The notes: generated from the sequence alone by a model not told the origin. A stretch of DNA of 6,246 nt from Congzhengia sp045576635 (GCA_045576635.1 JAZNGT010000018.1:1-6246); one strand, 5' to 3'. Counted from the stretch's first letter, positions 1-6,000 are shown. Made by a program: numbers and translations.

Positions 1-401
1 TCTCCCGATCCAAATCCAACACCTGCGGCAATTCCCTCCGGCAGATTATGAATCGCTATTGCCATGACAAATAAAAGTATCTTGTTTAAGTTGGTGTTCT
101 GATGTTCTTCCGTATCTTTTCCCACAAGTTTATGTAGATGCGGTACAAGCTTGTCCAATAAATTCAGACAAATTGCACCTGCAAAAATACCGCAAATTGT
201 GACGAGAACACCCATTTTTCCACCGTATTCGATAGAAGGGAGAATAAGTCCCAATACTGCAGCAGCAAGCATAACGCCCGCCGCAAAGGAAAGGATAATG
301 TCAGAAAGTTTATGGGATATCCCTTTCGTAAAATAGCCGATAATTGCACCAATTACGGTAGCACCACCGACCCCCAGGGCTGTAAGCAAAACAAAATTCA
401 T
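1..401 (-). CDS. ZIP-family divalent metal transporter (GufA/ZupT-like), 3' part outside window
   Basis: This partial gene starts with ATG at 401 and runs off the window after 133 codons, with no stop. An AGAGGG-type ribosome site lies at 410-416, 8 nt before the ATG. The translation shows hydrophobic segments at about residues 1-23, 36-56, 63-83 and 107-125. Segment 2 contains SFAAGVMLAAAVLG, typical of the GufA branch. Segment 4 contains HNLPEG (residues 118-123), the signature of ZIP metal transporters, whose His and Glu line the binuclear metal site. A short loop with His88, His90 and His100 sits between segments 3 and 4, as usual for ZIPs. ZIP proteins bring Zn2+, Fe2+ or similar ions into the cytoplasm; which metal cannot be read here. 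The start lies only 20 nt after the ferritin stop, so the two are probably one transcript, which makes iron a plausible substrate (inference). Confidence 0.9.
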   Translation of the reverse strand, partial: MNFVLLTALGVGGATVIGAIIGYFTKGISHKLSDIILSFAAGVMLAAAVLGLILPSIEYGGKMGVLVTICGIFAGAICLNLLDKLVPHLHKLVGKDTEEHQNTNLNKILLFVMAIAIHNLPEGIAAGVGFGSG

Positions 402-421
402 AAAAGTATACCCTCTTTAAC

Positions 422-934
422 TTATAATACAAGTGACGGAGCCGTATATACGCGGGCAGCAAGTTCGCTGTTTAACATATATAAACTTTTGGGGTCTGAA
501 CCAAAGAGTTCCATTTTTGTAATCAAATCATTTGCGTTGGTTTCTTCTTCGCCCTGTTCTTTTACAAACCAATCCAAAAACTGCATGGTGCGAAAATCTT
601 TTACATCGTATGCAGCAGCATAAATGTCGTTAATTAAAGATGTTACAAGTTCCTCATGTGCAAGTCCTGCTTTTAAAACGTTCATATCACTGTCTAAAAC
701 CTTGTCGGGTTTTGCGATTGCATCTAATGTTACCTTTTCATTGTTATTTAACAAATAGCGGTAAAACAGCATCGCGTGGTCGCGTTCTTCCTGTGCCTGA
801 ATATAGTACCAGTTTGCAAAACCGTCTAATCCTCTTTCCTCAAAATAGTTAGAAAAATCAAGGTACAGATATGCAGAATAAAGTTCCTTATTGATTTGCT
901 GATTGAGTAACTCTCTTACTTTTTTGTCCATCAT
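422..934 (-). CDS. ftnA: Ferritin (bacterial non-haem FtnA type)
   Basis: The 170-residue product has the usual length for a bacterial four-helix-bundle ferritin, a cytosolic 24-subunit cage that oxidises Fe2+ and stores it as a mineral. All ferroxidase ligands are present at the positions numbered in E. coli FtnA: Glu17, Glu50, His53, Glu94, Gln127 and Glu130. The third-site acids Glu49, Glu126 and Glu129 are also there, as are Tyr24 and Trp122 beside the centre. Two Met codons open the frame at 934 and 931; 934 is chosen because it reproduces FtnA numbering and lies 9 nt from GGAGG at 944-948. The gene sits 67 nt downstream of gatB, behind a hairpin, and 20 nt upstream of a ZIP metal transporter, forming a metal uptake and storage pair. 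There is no haem ligand like that of bacterioferritin at position 52 (Asp here), so Bfr is unlikely. Confidence 0.95.
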   Translation of the reverse strand: MMDKKVRELLNQQINKELYSAYLYLDFSNYFEERGLDGFANWYYIQAQEERDHAMLFYRYLLNNNEKVTLDAIAKPDKVLDSDMNVLKAGLAHEELVTSLINDIYAAAYDVKDFRTMQFLDWFVKEQGEEETNANDLITKMELFGSDPKSLYMLNSELAARVYTAPSLVL

Positions 935-966
935 GATACATTTCCTCCATAAATTTTATTTGTAAG

Positions 967-995
967 AATGGGAGTAATATAACATTACTCCCATT
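967..995 (-). terminator. Hairpin between gatB and ferritin, possible weak terminator
   Basis: A perfect 12-bp inverted repeat (967-978 and 984-995, arm AATGGGAGTAAT) encloses a 5-nt loop and starts 6 nt after the gatB stop. In the minus-strand transcript it is followed by CTTACAAATAAAA, a poor U-tract, so termination may be partial, or the hairpin may instead protect an RNA end. The opposite strand has a better T-run (ATTTTCCTTTT) but no gene there needs terminating. It overlaps a candidate ferritin promoter. Confidence 0.5.
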
Positions 996-1005
996 TTCCT
1001 TTTAA
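976..1005 (-). promoter_or_regulatory. Candidate ferritin promoter
   Basis: On the minus strand, TTAAAA (1000-1005, overlapping the gatB stop) stands 18 nt from TATATT (976-981), which is preceded by TG one base upstream, giving an extended -10 (TGTTATATT). The start of transcription would fall in the second arm of the hairpin at 967-995, so promoter activity and hairpin formation in read-through RNA share the same bases. The -35 match is weak. No Fur-box-like sequence was recognised. Confidence 0.28.
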
Positions 1006-2426
1006 CAGTTTTTCAGTTTATTTTCTAAAATTTCTTTGATCACAGCAACATCGCCTGCGCCTTTCAGTTCTTTCATGCAAGCGCCGAAAAGTGCCTGTTT
1101 TGCCTTTTCTTTACCGTTTTTATAGTCTTCAATTGCACGGGGATTTTCGCTGATGACTCTTTCCACAATACCTTCAATTGCAGAAGAATCCACCTTGCGG
1201 TCAAGCGCATTTTCCTTACAGAACGCAATCGGATCAACATCATCTTCTACTACTGCAATCAAAATCTTTTTGCCTGCATTTCGGTTGATGGTGCCGCTAT
1301 CTACCATCTTAATAATGGCAGAAAGTTTTTCGGCAGAAAGCGTAAGGTCAGAAAGGCTTCCGCCGCTTTTACGCAGAACACCTGCACAGTCAGTTAAAAT
1401 CCACGCAGCAGAATCTTTTGCATCGCAGCCGAGTGCTACAACATCGTCAAGCAGTTTGCTTAACTTGTGATTCTGAACAAGCATTTCGATTTCTTTTTCA
1501 GAAATACCGGCTTCTCTGTATGTTTCTGCCTTTTCATCAACAGCAACGGGCTTGGCATTCTTAATTTCTTCAAGCCACACATCGTCAATTATAATAGGCA
1601 TAAGATTTGCGTCAGGGAAATAACGGTAGTCTGCTTCGGTCTCTTTGTTACGCATGGCAAAGGTTTTACCGATTACATCGTCAAAACGTCTTGTTTCCTG
1701 AACGAGTTCCTCAGTTTCAAACTCAATGGCATCAATATGGCGCTGCGCTTCATAGCGAATTGCTCGCTCGATTGCTTCAAATGAACTCATATTCTTAATT
1801 TCAGTACGAACACCGAACGTTTCACTACCCTCAGGACGAACAGAAATGTTTACGTCGCAACGCATTGCGCCTTCTTCACATTCTGAAATGTTGCCCGAAC
1901 GGAACATAGACTTTAATTTGTTTAAGTAAAGAAGTACTTCTTCGGCACTGCGAAAATCCGGTTGTGTTACGATTTCAATAAGCGGAACGCTGGTACGGTT
2001 AAAGTCAACGAAAGAAAATTTGCCTTCGTGAACGAGTTTGCCTGCGTCTTCTTCCATATGAATCTGCTTAATACGGATATCGCGATTTCCCGAAGATGTT
2101 TTTAAAGTAACACATCCGTTTGTACATATCGGGTGATTGAGCTGTGTAATCTGATATGCGCACGGAAGGTCTGGGTAATAATAGTTTTTCTTATCAAACG
2201 TTGTGTATCTGCTGATTTCGCAGTTTAACATAAGACCTGCTGTTACTGCAAGTTCTACAACGCGCTTATTCATAACGGGAAGCATACCCGGCATACCACT
2301 GCACGCGGGGCAAACGCAATCGTTTGGTTCCACAGATGAAGAATGGCCGCCGCAAGAACAGAAAATCTTAGATTCTGTGCTAAGTTCTACGTGTGTTTCA
2401 AGTCCAATAACGAGTTCGTAGTTCAT
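1002..2426 (-). CDS. gatB: Asp-tRNA(Asn)/Glu-tRNA(Gln) amidotransferase subunit B
   Basis: GatB phosphorylates the side-chain carboxylate of mischarged Asp- or Glu-tRNA and then amidates it with ammonia. The 474-residue product has the family length. The N-terminal kinase domain opens with LVIGLETHVEL (Glu10, His12), has zinc-type cysteines at 23, 25, 39 and 42, KNYYYPDLP near 80-88, HMEEDAGK with Glu125, and MRCDVNISVR near 188-197. DYRYFP follows at about 270, and the helical/YqeY-like tRNA-binding tail fills roughly 320-474, including DYKNGKEKA. The ATG at 2426 is preferred to an in-frame GTG at 2450 because the protein then begins like the family and GGGTGA lies 5 nt upstream. It follows the gatA stop after 1 nt, implying translational coupling. 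Several normally conserved positions differ: PK(G/A)YQ reads PCAYQ (Cys89), and NRxGVPL reads NRTSVPL. The kinase side appears intact. Confidence 0.95.
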   Translation of the reverse strand: MNYELVIGLETHVELSTESKIFCSCGGHSSSVEPNDCVCPACSGMPGMLPVMNKRVVELAVTAGLMLNCEISRYTTFDKKNYYYPDLPCAYQITQLNHPICTNGCVTLKTSSGNRDIRIKQIHMEEDAGKLVHEGKFSFVDFNRTSVPLIEIVTQPDFRSAEEVLLYLNKLKSMFRSGNISECEEGAMRCDVNISVRPEGSETFGVRTEIKNMSSFEAIERAIRYEAQRHIDAIEFETEELVQETRRFDDVIGKTFAMRNKETEADYRYFPDANLMPIIIDDVWLEEIKNAKPVAVDEKAETYREAGISEKEIEMLVQNHKLSKLLDDVVALGCDAKDSAAWILTDCAGVLRKSGGSLSDLTLSAEKLSAIIKMVDSGTINRNAGKKILIAVVEDDVDPIAFCKENALDRKVDSSAIEGIVERVISENPRAIEDYKNGKEKAKQALFGACMKELKGAGDVAVIKEILENKLKNC

Positions 2427-2427
2427 A

Positions 2428-3612
2428 TTATTCACCCATCCTTTCAACACAGCCGGCGAGGCTTAGCAATGTACTTTCGTCAAAGTGTTTACACAAAAGC
2501 TGAACGCCACCGCTGACTAAAGCCGGAATGCCCAAAAGGTTTGCAGGTGCGGTAAATACGCTTTCAGCAAACACTTTTTGGAAAGCTTCGTGTATGTCAT
2601 ACGCCTCGTATGTTGTTTTACTTAAAACAGGCGTAAGAACAGCATCGTAAGACGCAAAAAGTGTTTCAAACTTTTCTGCCATAGCGCGGCGTACTTTTAA
2701 AGATTTACTGTAACAGCTTTCGTAGCGGTTTTTGGACAAAACGTCAGAACCATAGAGAATTACTGCTTTTGTTAAGAAATTAAATCCTTCGGTTCTTGTG
2801 TTTACGTAAAGTTCATCAATGTTTTTGTATTCTTTTGAACGGTAACCGAATTTTACGCCATCATAACGGGATACGTTGTTACATGTTTCGGCAGTCATAA
2901 GAATCTGCCATGCGGTATTTAACGCGTCAAAAATATCAAGCGAAATTTCTTCGACCGTTACGCCATTTTTACGTAATTTATCGGCATAATCCAAAACGCG
3001 TGCACGCGTTTTTTCATCCGCCTTTTCCATAAGTTCTTTTACAATCACAACGCGCTTTTTGGAAATATCCTTATTCACAGAATAATCGTAAGAATCATTT
3101 TTTAAACTTGTGCCGTCTTTTTCGTCGTGCCCTGCGATAACTTCCATAATCTCTTTGATTTTGGAAACGTCACCTGCATAAACACCGGTCTGCTCGCCGG
3201 ATGCAGCACACGAAACAATACCGTAGCGCGAAACGGTTCCGTAGGTGGGTTTTAGAAAATCAACACCGGAAAGCGCTGCTGCACGGCGGGTTGCGCCATT
3301 CATGTCAACGCCTAACGCTGCCAAAACTTCGCCTTTTGAAACGAGTTCTGCCGCAGCACCTTTAAGCAAAGTTTCATTTTCGCCATAATAGGAAAATTCG
3401 CCTACTAAATCAAGACCAAATTCGCCTACGTTGGTTTTTCCTGAAATTACATACCCTTTTTCTTCAAGGCGTGTTACTGCCTCTGCACTGAAAAGCGGTT
3501 TATAACCTTCCAGAATGCGGGAACCTGCCTGTGTCGGTGCATGTTTTACTAAAATCATATCATCGACTGCCACGGTTCCTTTTTCGGATAACTGTGCTAC
3601 ATAATATTTCAT
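2428..3612 (-). CDS. gatA: GatA-like amidase-signature protein, apparently catalytically dead and shortened
   Basis: GatA normally hydrolyses glutamine and passes ammonia to GatB. This protein is a clear homologue: it retains GKTN (58-61), LKPTYGxVSRYG (120-131), AGHDEKDGTS (160-169), SRYDGVKFGYR (248-258), RTEGF (273-277), FTAPANLLGIP (353-363) and HFDESTL (376-382). It has 394 residues, against about 485 in the family. VAIKDN reads VAVDDM, so the catalytic Lys is Asp17. The GGSSGGS loop is gone, with no Ser at 78-91. DTGGSIR reads DMNGATR, so the nucleophile is Ala107. The glutamine-contacting Arg and Asp correspond to Val284 and Ser351, and about 10 residues are missing near 366. A TAA directly before the ATG rules out an N-terminal extension. 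GAGGTG lies 7 nt upstream and overlaps the aspS stop. The frame is intact and matches the family to the end, so a structural pseudoenzyme is likelier than a decaying gene (inference). The alignment was made from memory. Confidence 0.88.
   Translation of the reverse strand: MKYYVAQLSEKGTVAVDDMILVKHAPTQAGSRILEGYKPLFSAEAVTRLEEKGYVISGKTNVGEFGLDLVGEFSYYGENETLLKGAAAELVSKGEVLAALGVDMNGATRRAAALSGVDFLKPTYGTVSRYGIVSCAASGEQTGVYAGDVSKIKEIMEVIAGHDEKDGTSLKNDSYDYSVNKDISKKRVVIVKELMEKADEKTRARVLDYADKLRKNGVTVEEISLDIFDALNTAWQILMTAETCNNVSRYDGVKFGYRSKEYKNIDELYVNTRTEGFNFLTKAVILYGSDVLSKNRYESCYSKSLKVRRAMAEKFETLFASYDAVLTPVLSKTTYEAYDIHEAFQKVFAESVFTAPANLLGIPALVSGGVQLLCKHFDESTLLSLAGCVERMGE
2432..2444 (-). promoter_or_regulatory. 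gatB ribosome-binding site inside the end of gatA
   Basis: The minus-strand sequence AAAGGATGGGTGA overlaps the last gatA codons. GGGTGA ends 5 nt before the ATG at 2426, and this decides that start over the GTG at 2450, which would overlap gatA by 23 nt and add eight residues absent from the family. Confidence 0.6.
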
Positions 3613-3623
3613 TTACATACACC

Positions 3624-5699
3624 TCACTTTACAAGTCTTGGTACCTGCCAACTGTCATCACTTCGTTCGGGAGCACCTTCTAAAAGGCTTTCTCTCGAAA
3701 ACGGCTGAATACGTTTGTCTTCACGAAGTACATTTGTCATCGGCATAACGTGAACCATTTCTTCCACGTTTTCGGTATCTATAGTTTTAAGCAACTCTTC
3801 GTTTTTCTGCATATCGGCAAAAATATTCTGCATCACTTTTTCTTCGGAATCTGTAAGCGAAAGCTGATTTAATTCCTGCGCATTTGAAAATGCTGAACGC
3901 TTTGCTGCGTGTGTCTTTCCTGCGCCCGATGCTATCGCACGGGTTGCAAGCGCGCTGTTGTTTCCTAAAAGGTGAACATCTTCAAGCTGCTGATTCGTAA
4001 CCTCGCTCGGCGCTCCAAGCAAGAGGTCCTGTGCGTTTCCGTTAAGCGGGAATGCAATAACTTCAAGAATCTTATCCTCATCGGTAAGAAGCATTACCAT
4101 ACGGTCAATACCGGGCGCCATACCTGCATGAGGAGGTGCACCGTACTGGAACGCCGTATAAAGTGCGTTAAAGCGGGTTTTAAGTTCTGCTTCTGTATAC
4201 CCTGCAATCTCAAACGCTTTTTTCATAATATCAATATCGTGGTTACGAACTGCACCGGATGCAAGTTCAATACCGTTACATACAAGGTCATACTGATATG
4301 CAAGCACCTCGGTAGGATCATCCCCTAAAAGCGCTTCCATACCGCCCTGCGGCATAGAGAACGGGTTGTGCGTAAAAATGGTATCGCCTGTTTCTTCATC
4401 GATTTCAAACATGGGGAAATCCACAATAAAACAAAATTCAAACGCATCGTCTCTAATTAAGTCAAGTTGTTCTTTGCGCGCAAGCCATGAACGAATGTGA
4501 CCTGCCTTTTTCTCTGTGTCGTTTTTCTTGTCGTCACAGATAAAGAACAGTGTCTCCCCTTCTTTTACGCCGGTAAGGGAAATAATTTCTTTCTTTTTAT
4601 CGTCAGAAAGGAATTTTGCAATCGGTCCTAAAAAGGCACCTTCTTTTAAAGTGATATAACCAAGTCCGCCAAGACCTACTTCGGGACTTGTTGCAAATTT
4701 TAAGGAATCCTCAAAGAATTTATTGGATTTTCCACGACAGTCTGCAACGATACCGCGAACGGGTTTTCCGCGGAACGCAGGAAATTCTACATCCGCGAAA
4801 AAGTCTGTTAAATCGCAGATAATAAGCGGATTTCGAAGATCCGGTTTATCGGAGCCGTATTTCATCATCGCGTCGGCATAGGTAATGCGACGGAAGGGTT
4901 TTTCTGTAATTTTTTTATTGGAAAATGTCTTAAAGGTATCGTAAATTACATCTTCGCAAACTTCAAGTACTTCTTCCTGCGTTGCAAACGCCATTTCAAA
5001 GTCGAGCTGATAAAATTCACCGGGAGAACGATCAGCACGGGCATCTTCATCACGGAAGCAAGGTGCAACCTGAAAATACCGGTCAAAACCTGACACCATA
5101 AGCAATTGTTTAAACTGCTGCGGTGCCTGCGGGAGTGCATAAAATTTTCCAGGATGTTTACGGCTGGGCACCAAAAAGTCACGCGCACCCTCAGGTGACG
5201 ATGCAGTAAGAATCGGTGTCTGCATATCGAGGAAATTCTTTTCCTCCATCTTGTTTCTTAAATGGCGGATGATTTTGGAACGGATCACAAGATTCTCGTG
5301 GTTTTTAGGGTTTCGAAGGTCAAGGTAGCGATATTTAAGACGAAGTTCGTCTTTGCTTGCTCTTGATGCACGAACATCAAACGGAAGCATATTCTGGCTC
5401 TTACCGAGTACGGTAAGCGAATCGGCAACAAGTTCAACGCCACCGGTTGCAATTTTATCGTTGACTGTTTCGGGCGCACGCTTTTCAACGGCACCCGTAA
5501 CCGAAATAACAGTTTCACGGTTTACGTTTTCAATGAGTGCCTCGTTATGAATGACAACCTGCGTCACACCGGTATAATCGCGCAGGTCTATAAAGATAAC
5601 GCCACCGTGATCACGCACAACATCAACCCAACCCGCAAGCGAGACGGTTTTGCCGATGTGTTCATCGCGAATGTCGTTACAGAATAGTGTTCTATACAT
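3624..5699 (-). CDS. aspS: Aspartyl-tRNA synthetase fused to a C-terminal GatC-like domain
   Basis: This 691-residue cytosolic enzyme is about 100 residues longer than a bacterial AspRS. Residues 1-105 form the OB-fold anticodon domain, with His31 in RDHGG. The class II core follows: motif 1 near 140-163, SSPEGARDF at 167-175, and motif 2 at 213-233 (CFRDEDARADRSPGEFYQLD, with the fRxE Arg216). A GAD insertion domain spans roughly 305-425, HNPFSMPQGG lies at 444-453, and motif 3 (GMAPGIDR) ends at Arg533. The AspRS homology ends near 578. An Ala/Ser/Lys-rich linker (579-604) leads into a GatC-like domain with DTENVEEMVHV and MTNVLRED. The start has AGGAGG at 5707-5712, 7 nt upstream. The gene is first in an operon with gatA (11-nt gap) and gatB. 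His31 suggests a non-discriminating enzyme that also charges tRNA(Asn), feeding the amidotransferase. Expression is probably controlled by the attenuator-like leader. Confidence 0.96.
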   Translation of the reverse strand: MYRTLFCNDIRDEHIGKTVSLAGWVDVVRDHGGVIFIDLRDYTGVTQVVIHNEALIENVNRETVISVTGAVEKRAPETVNDKIATGGVELVADSLTVLGKSQNMLPFDVRASRASKDELRLKYRYLDLRNPKNHENLVIRSKIIRHLRNKMEEKNFLDMQTPILTASSPEGARDFLVPSRKHPGKFYALPQAPQQFKQLLMVSGFDRYFQVAPCFRDEDARADRSPGEFYQLDFEMAFATQEEVLEVCEDVIYDTFKTFSNKKITEKPFRRITYADAMMKYGSDKPDLRNPLIICDLTDFFADVEFPAFRGKPVRGIVADCRGKSNKFFEDSLKFATSPEVGLGGLGYITLKEGAFLGPIAKFLSDDKKKEIISLTGVKEGETLFFICDDKKNDTEKKAGHIRSWLARKEQLDLIRDDAFEFCFIVDFPMFEIDEETGDTIFTHNPFSMPQGGMEALLGDDPTEVLAYQYDLVCNGIELASGAVRNHDIDIMKKAFEIAGYTEAELKTRFNALYTAFQYGAPPHAGMAPGIDRMVMLLTDEDKILEVIAFPLNGNAQDLLLGAPSEVTNQQLEDVHLLGNNSALATRAIASGAGKTHAAKRSAFSNAQELNQLSLTDSEEKVMQNIFADMQKNEELLKTIDTENVEEMVHVMPMTNVLREDKRIQPFSRESLLEGAPERSDDSWQVPRLVK
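3627..3887 (-). other. gatC: GatC-like domain at the AspRS C-terminus (residues ~605-691)
   Basis: GatC is a ~95-residue subunit that wraps around GatA and GatB and stabilises them. Residues 605-691 follow its pattern: a short helix ending LNQLSL, a charged helix beginning TDSEEK and running to EELLKTI, then DTENVEEMVHV, MTNVLRED, a Pro/Arg-rich stretch, the EGAPE motif and a closing VPRLVK. No stop codon, start codon with a good ribosome site, or frameshift separates it from AspRS, and no free gatC occurs between aspS and gatA where one would be expected. This supports a true fusion. The first helix is shorter or more divergent than in free GatC. Confidence 0.88.
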
Positions 5700-5863
5700 G
5701 ATAAAACCTCCTAAAACCTTTCAAAATAAAAACCCCGGGGAAATCTACCTATTCCCGGGACGAACAAACCGAAATAGTTTCCGATCCTTTCACTTACATC
5801 AAACGCACATTCTATCGCTTTTGTGCATTCTATGATAAGCATTCCACAAAGGGCATATATCCA
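5700..5863 (-). promoter_or_regulatory. aspS leader RNA with possible antiterminator/terminator switch
   Basis: From the predicted start near 5863 to the ATG, about 164 nt are untranslated and structured. A 6-bp hairpin forms between 5822-5827 and 5804-5809 with a 12-nt loop. CUAUUUC (5777-5771) can pair over 7 bp, one of them G-U, with GGAAUAG (5755-5749), with GG-CC extending the helix across a bulged G. GGAAUAG is the 5' arm of the terminator that follows, so the two folds exclude each other. I found no T-box consensus (GGUGGNACCGCG) and no GAC specifier triplet, so this is not an ordinary aspartate T-box. The ligand or sensor is unknown. Confidence 0.5.
5723..5760 (-). terminator. Intrinsic terminator in the aspS leader (attenuator)
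   Basis: The minus-strand RNA reads UCCCGGGAAU, a short loop, then AUUUCCCCGGGG and UUUUUAUUUU. The stem has six G-C pairs plus a U-G, a bulged C and A-U pairs near the loop. The U-run ends 23 nt before the aspS ATG, just upstream of its AGGAGG. Because it lies downstream of the aspS promoter, it would stop aspS transcription itself, which is the arrangement of an attenuator rather than the end of a preceding gene. Confidence 0.8.
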
Positions 5864-5869
5864 TTCATA

Positions 5870-5898
5870 ATTATAGCAAAATCTGATTTTCTTGTCAA
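5870..5898 (-). promoter_or_regulatory. Consensus sigma-A promoter for the aspS-gatC/gatA/gatB operon
   Basis: TTGACA (5893-5898) and TATAAT (5870-5875) both match the consensus exactly, 17 nt apart. TG one base before the -10 gives an extended -10 element. The 45 bases upstream are very A+T-rich, compatible with an UP element. Transcription should begin near 5863. A promoter this strong fits a housekeeping gene held back by a downstream attenuator. Confidence 0.9.
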
Positions 5899-5945
5899 TA
5901 AATTTTCCTATATTTATGCAAAAATTGTAAGAAATAAAAGCGAAC

Positions 5946-5988
5946 AAAAAAAAGAAAGAAACCGCACACAAATGTGTGCGGTTTCTTT
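5946..5988 (-). terminator. Strong intrinsic terminator of the upstream gene
   Basis: A perfect 15-bp inverted repeat (5955-5969 and 5974-5988, containing CCGCACAC) with a 4-nt loop is followed on the minus strand by TCTTTTTTTT (ending at 5946). It ends the transcript entering from the right, about 140 nt after the stop of the partial gene at 6126, and insulates it from the aspS promoter about 50 nt further on. Confidence 0.9.
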
Positions 5989-6000
5989 GAAAAAGCAGAA

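Noticed and set aside
151..336. Plus-strand open frames opposite the ZIP, ferritin, gatB and aspS genes (for example 151-336, 312-623, 1153-1470, 3972-4328)
   Set aside because: All are antisense to well-supported genes, with no ribosome sites or recognisable motifs.
2428..3612. gatA as a decaying pseudogene or frameshift artefact
   Set aside because: One uninterrupted frame aligns with the family from before VAVDDM to the C-terminus, has a good ribosome site and is tightly packed between aspS and gatB. The changes are substitutions and in-frame deletions.
3627..3833. Independent translation of the GatC-like part from an internal start
   Set aside because: The first internal Met (residue 623, codon at 3833) lies inside the GatC helix and has no convincing ribosome site.
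5830..5856. Eight-codon frame (MPFVECLS) near the start of the aspS leader
   Set aside because: The ATG would lie only about 6 nt from the predicted 5' end, has no ribosome site and contains no Asp or Asn codons that would suit an attenuation peptide.
5700..5863. Classical aspartate T-box riboswitch
   Set aside because: The conserved T-box core is not present and no GAC triplet occurs in the leader, which is also shorter than usual.
5955..5988. Terminator for a plus-strand transcript
   Set aside because: The plus strand has only TTTCTTTGAAAAAG after the stem and no gene upstream. The minus strand has the long T-run.
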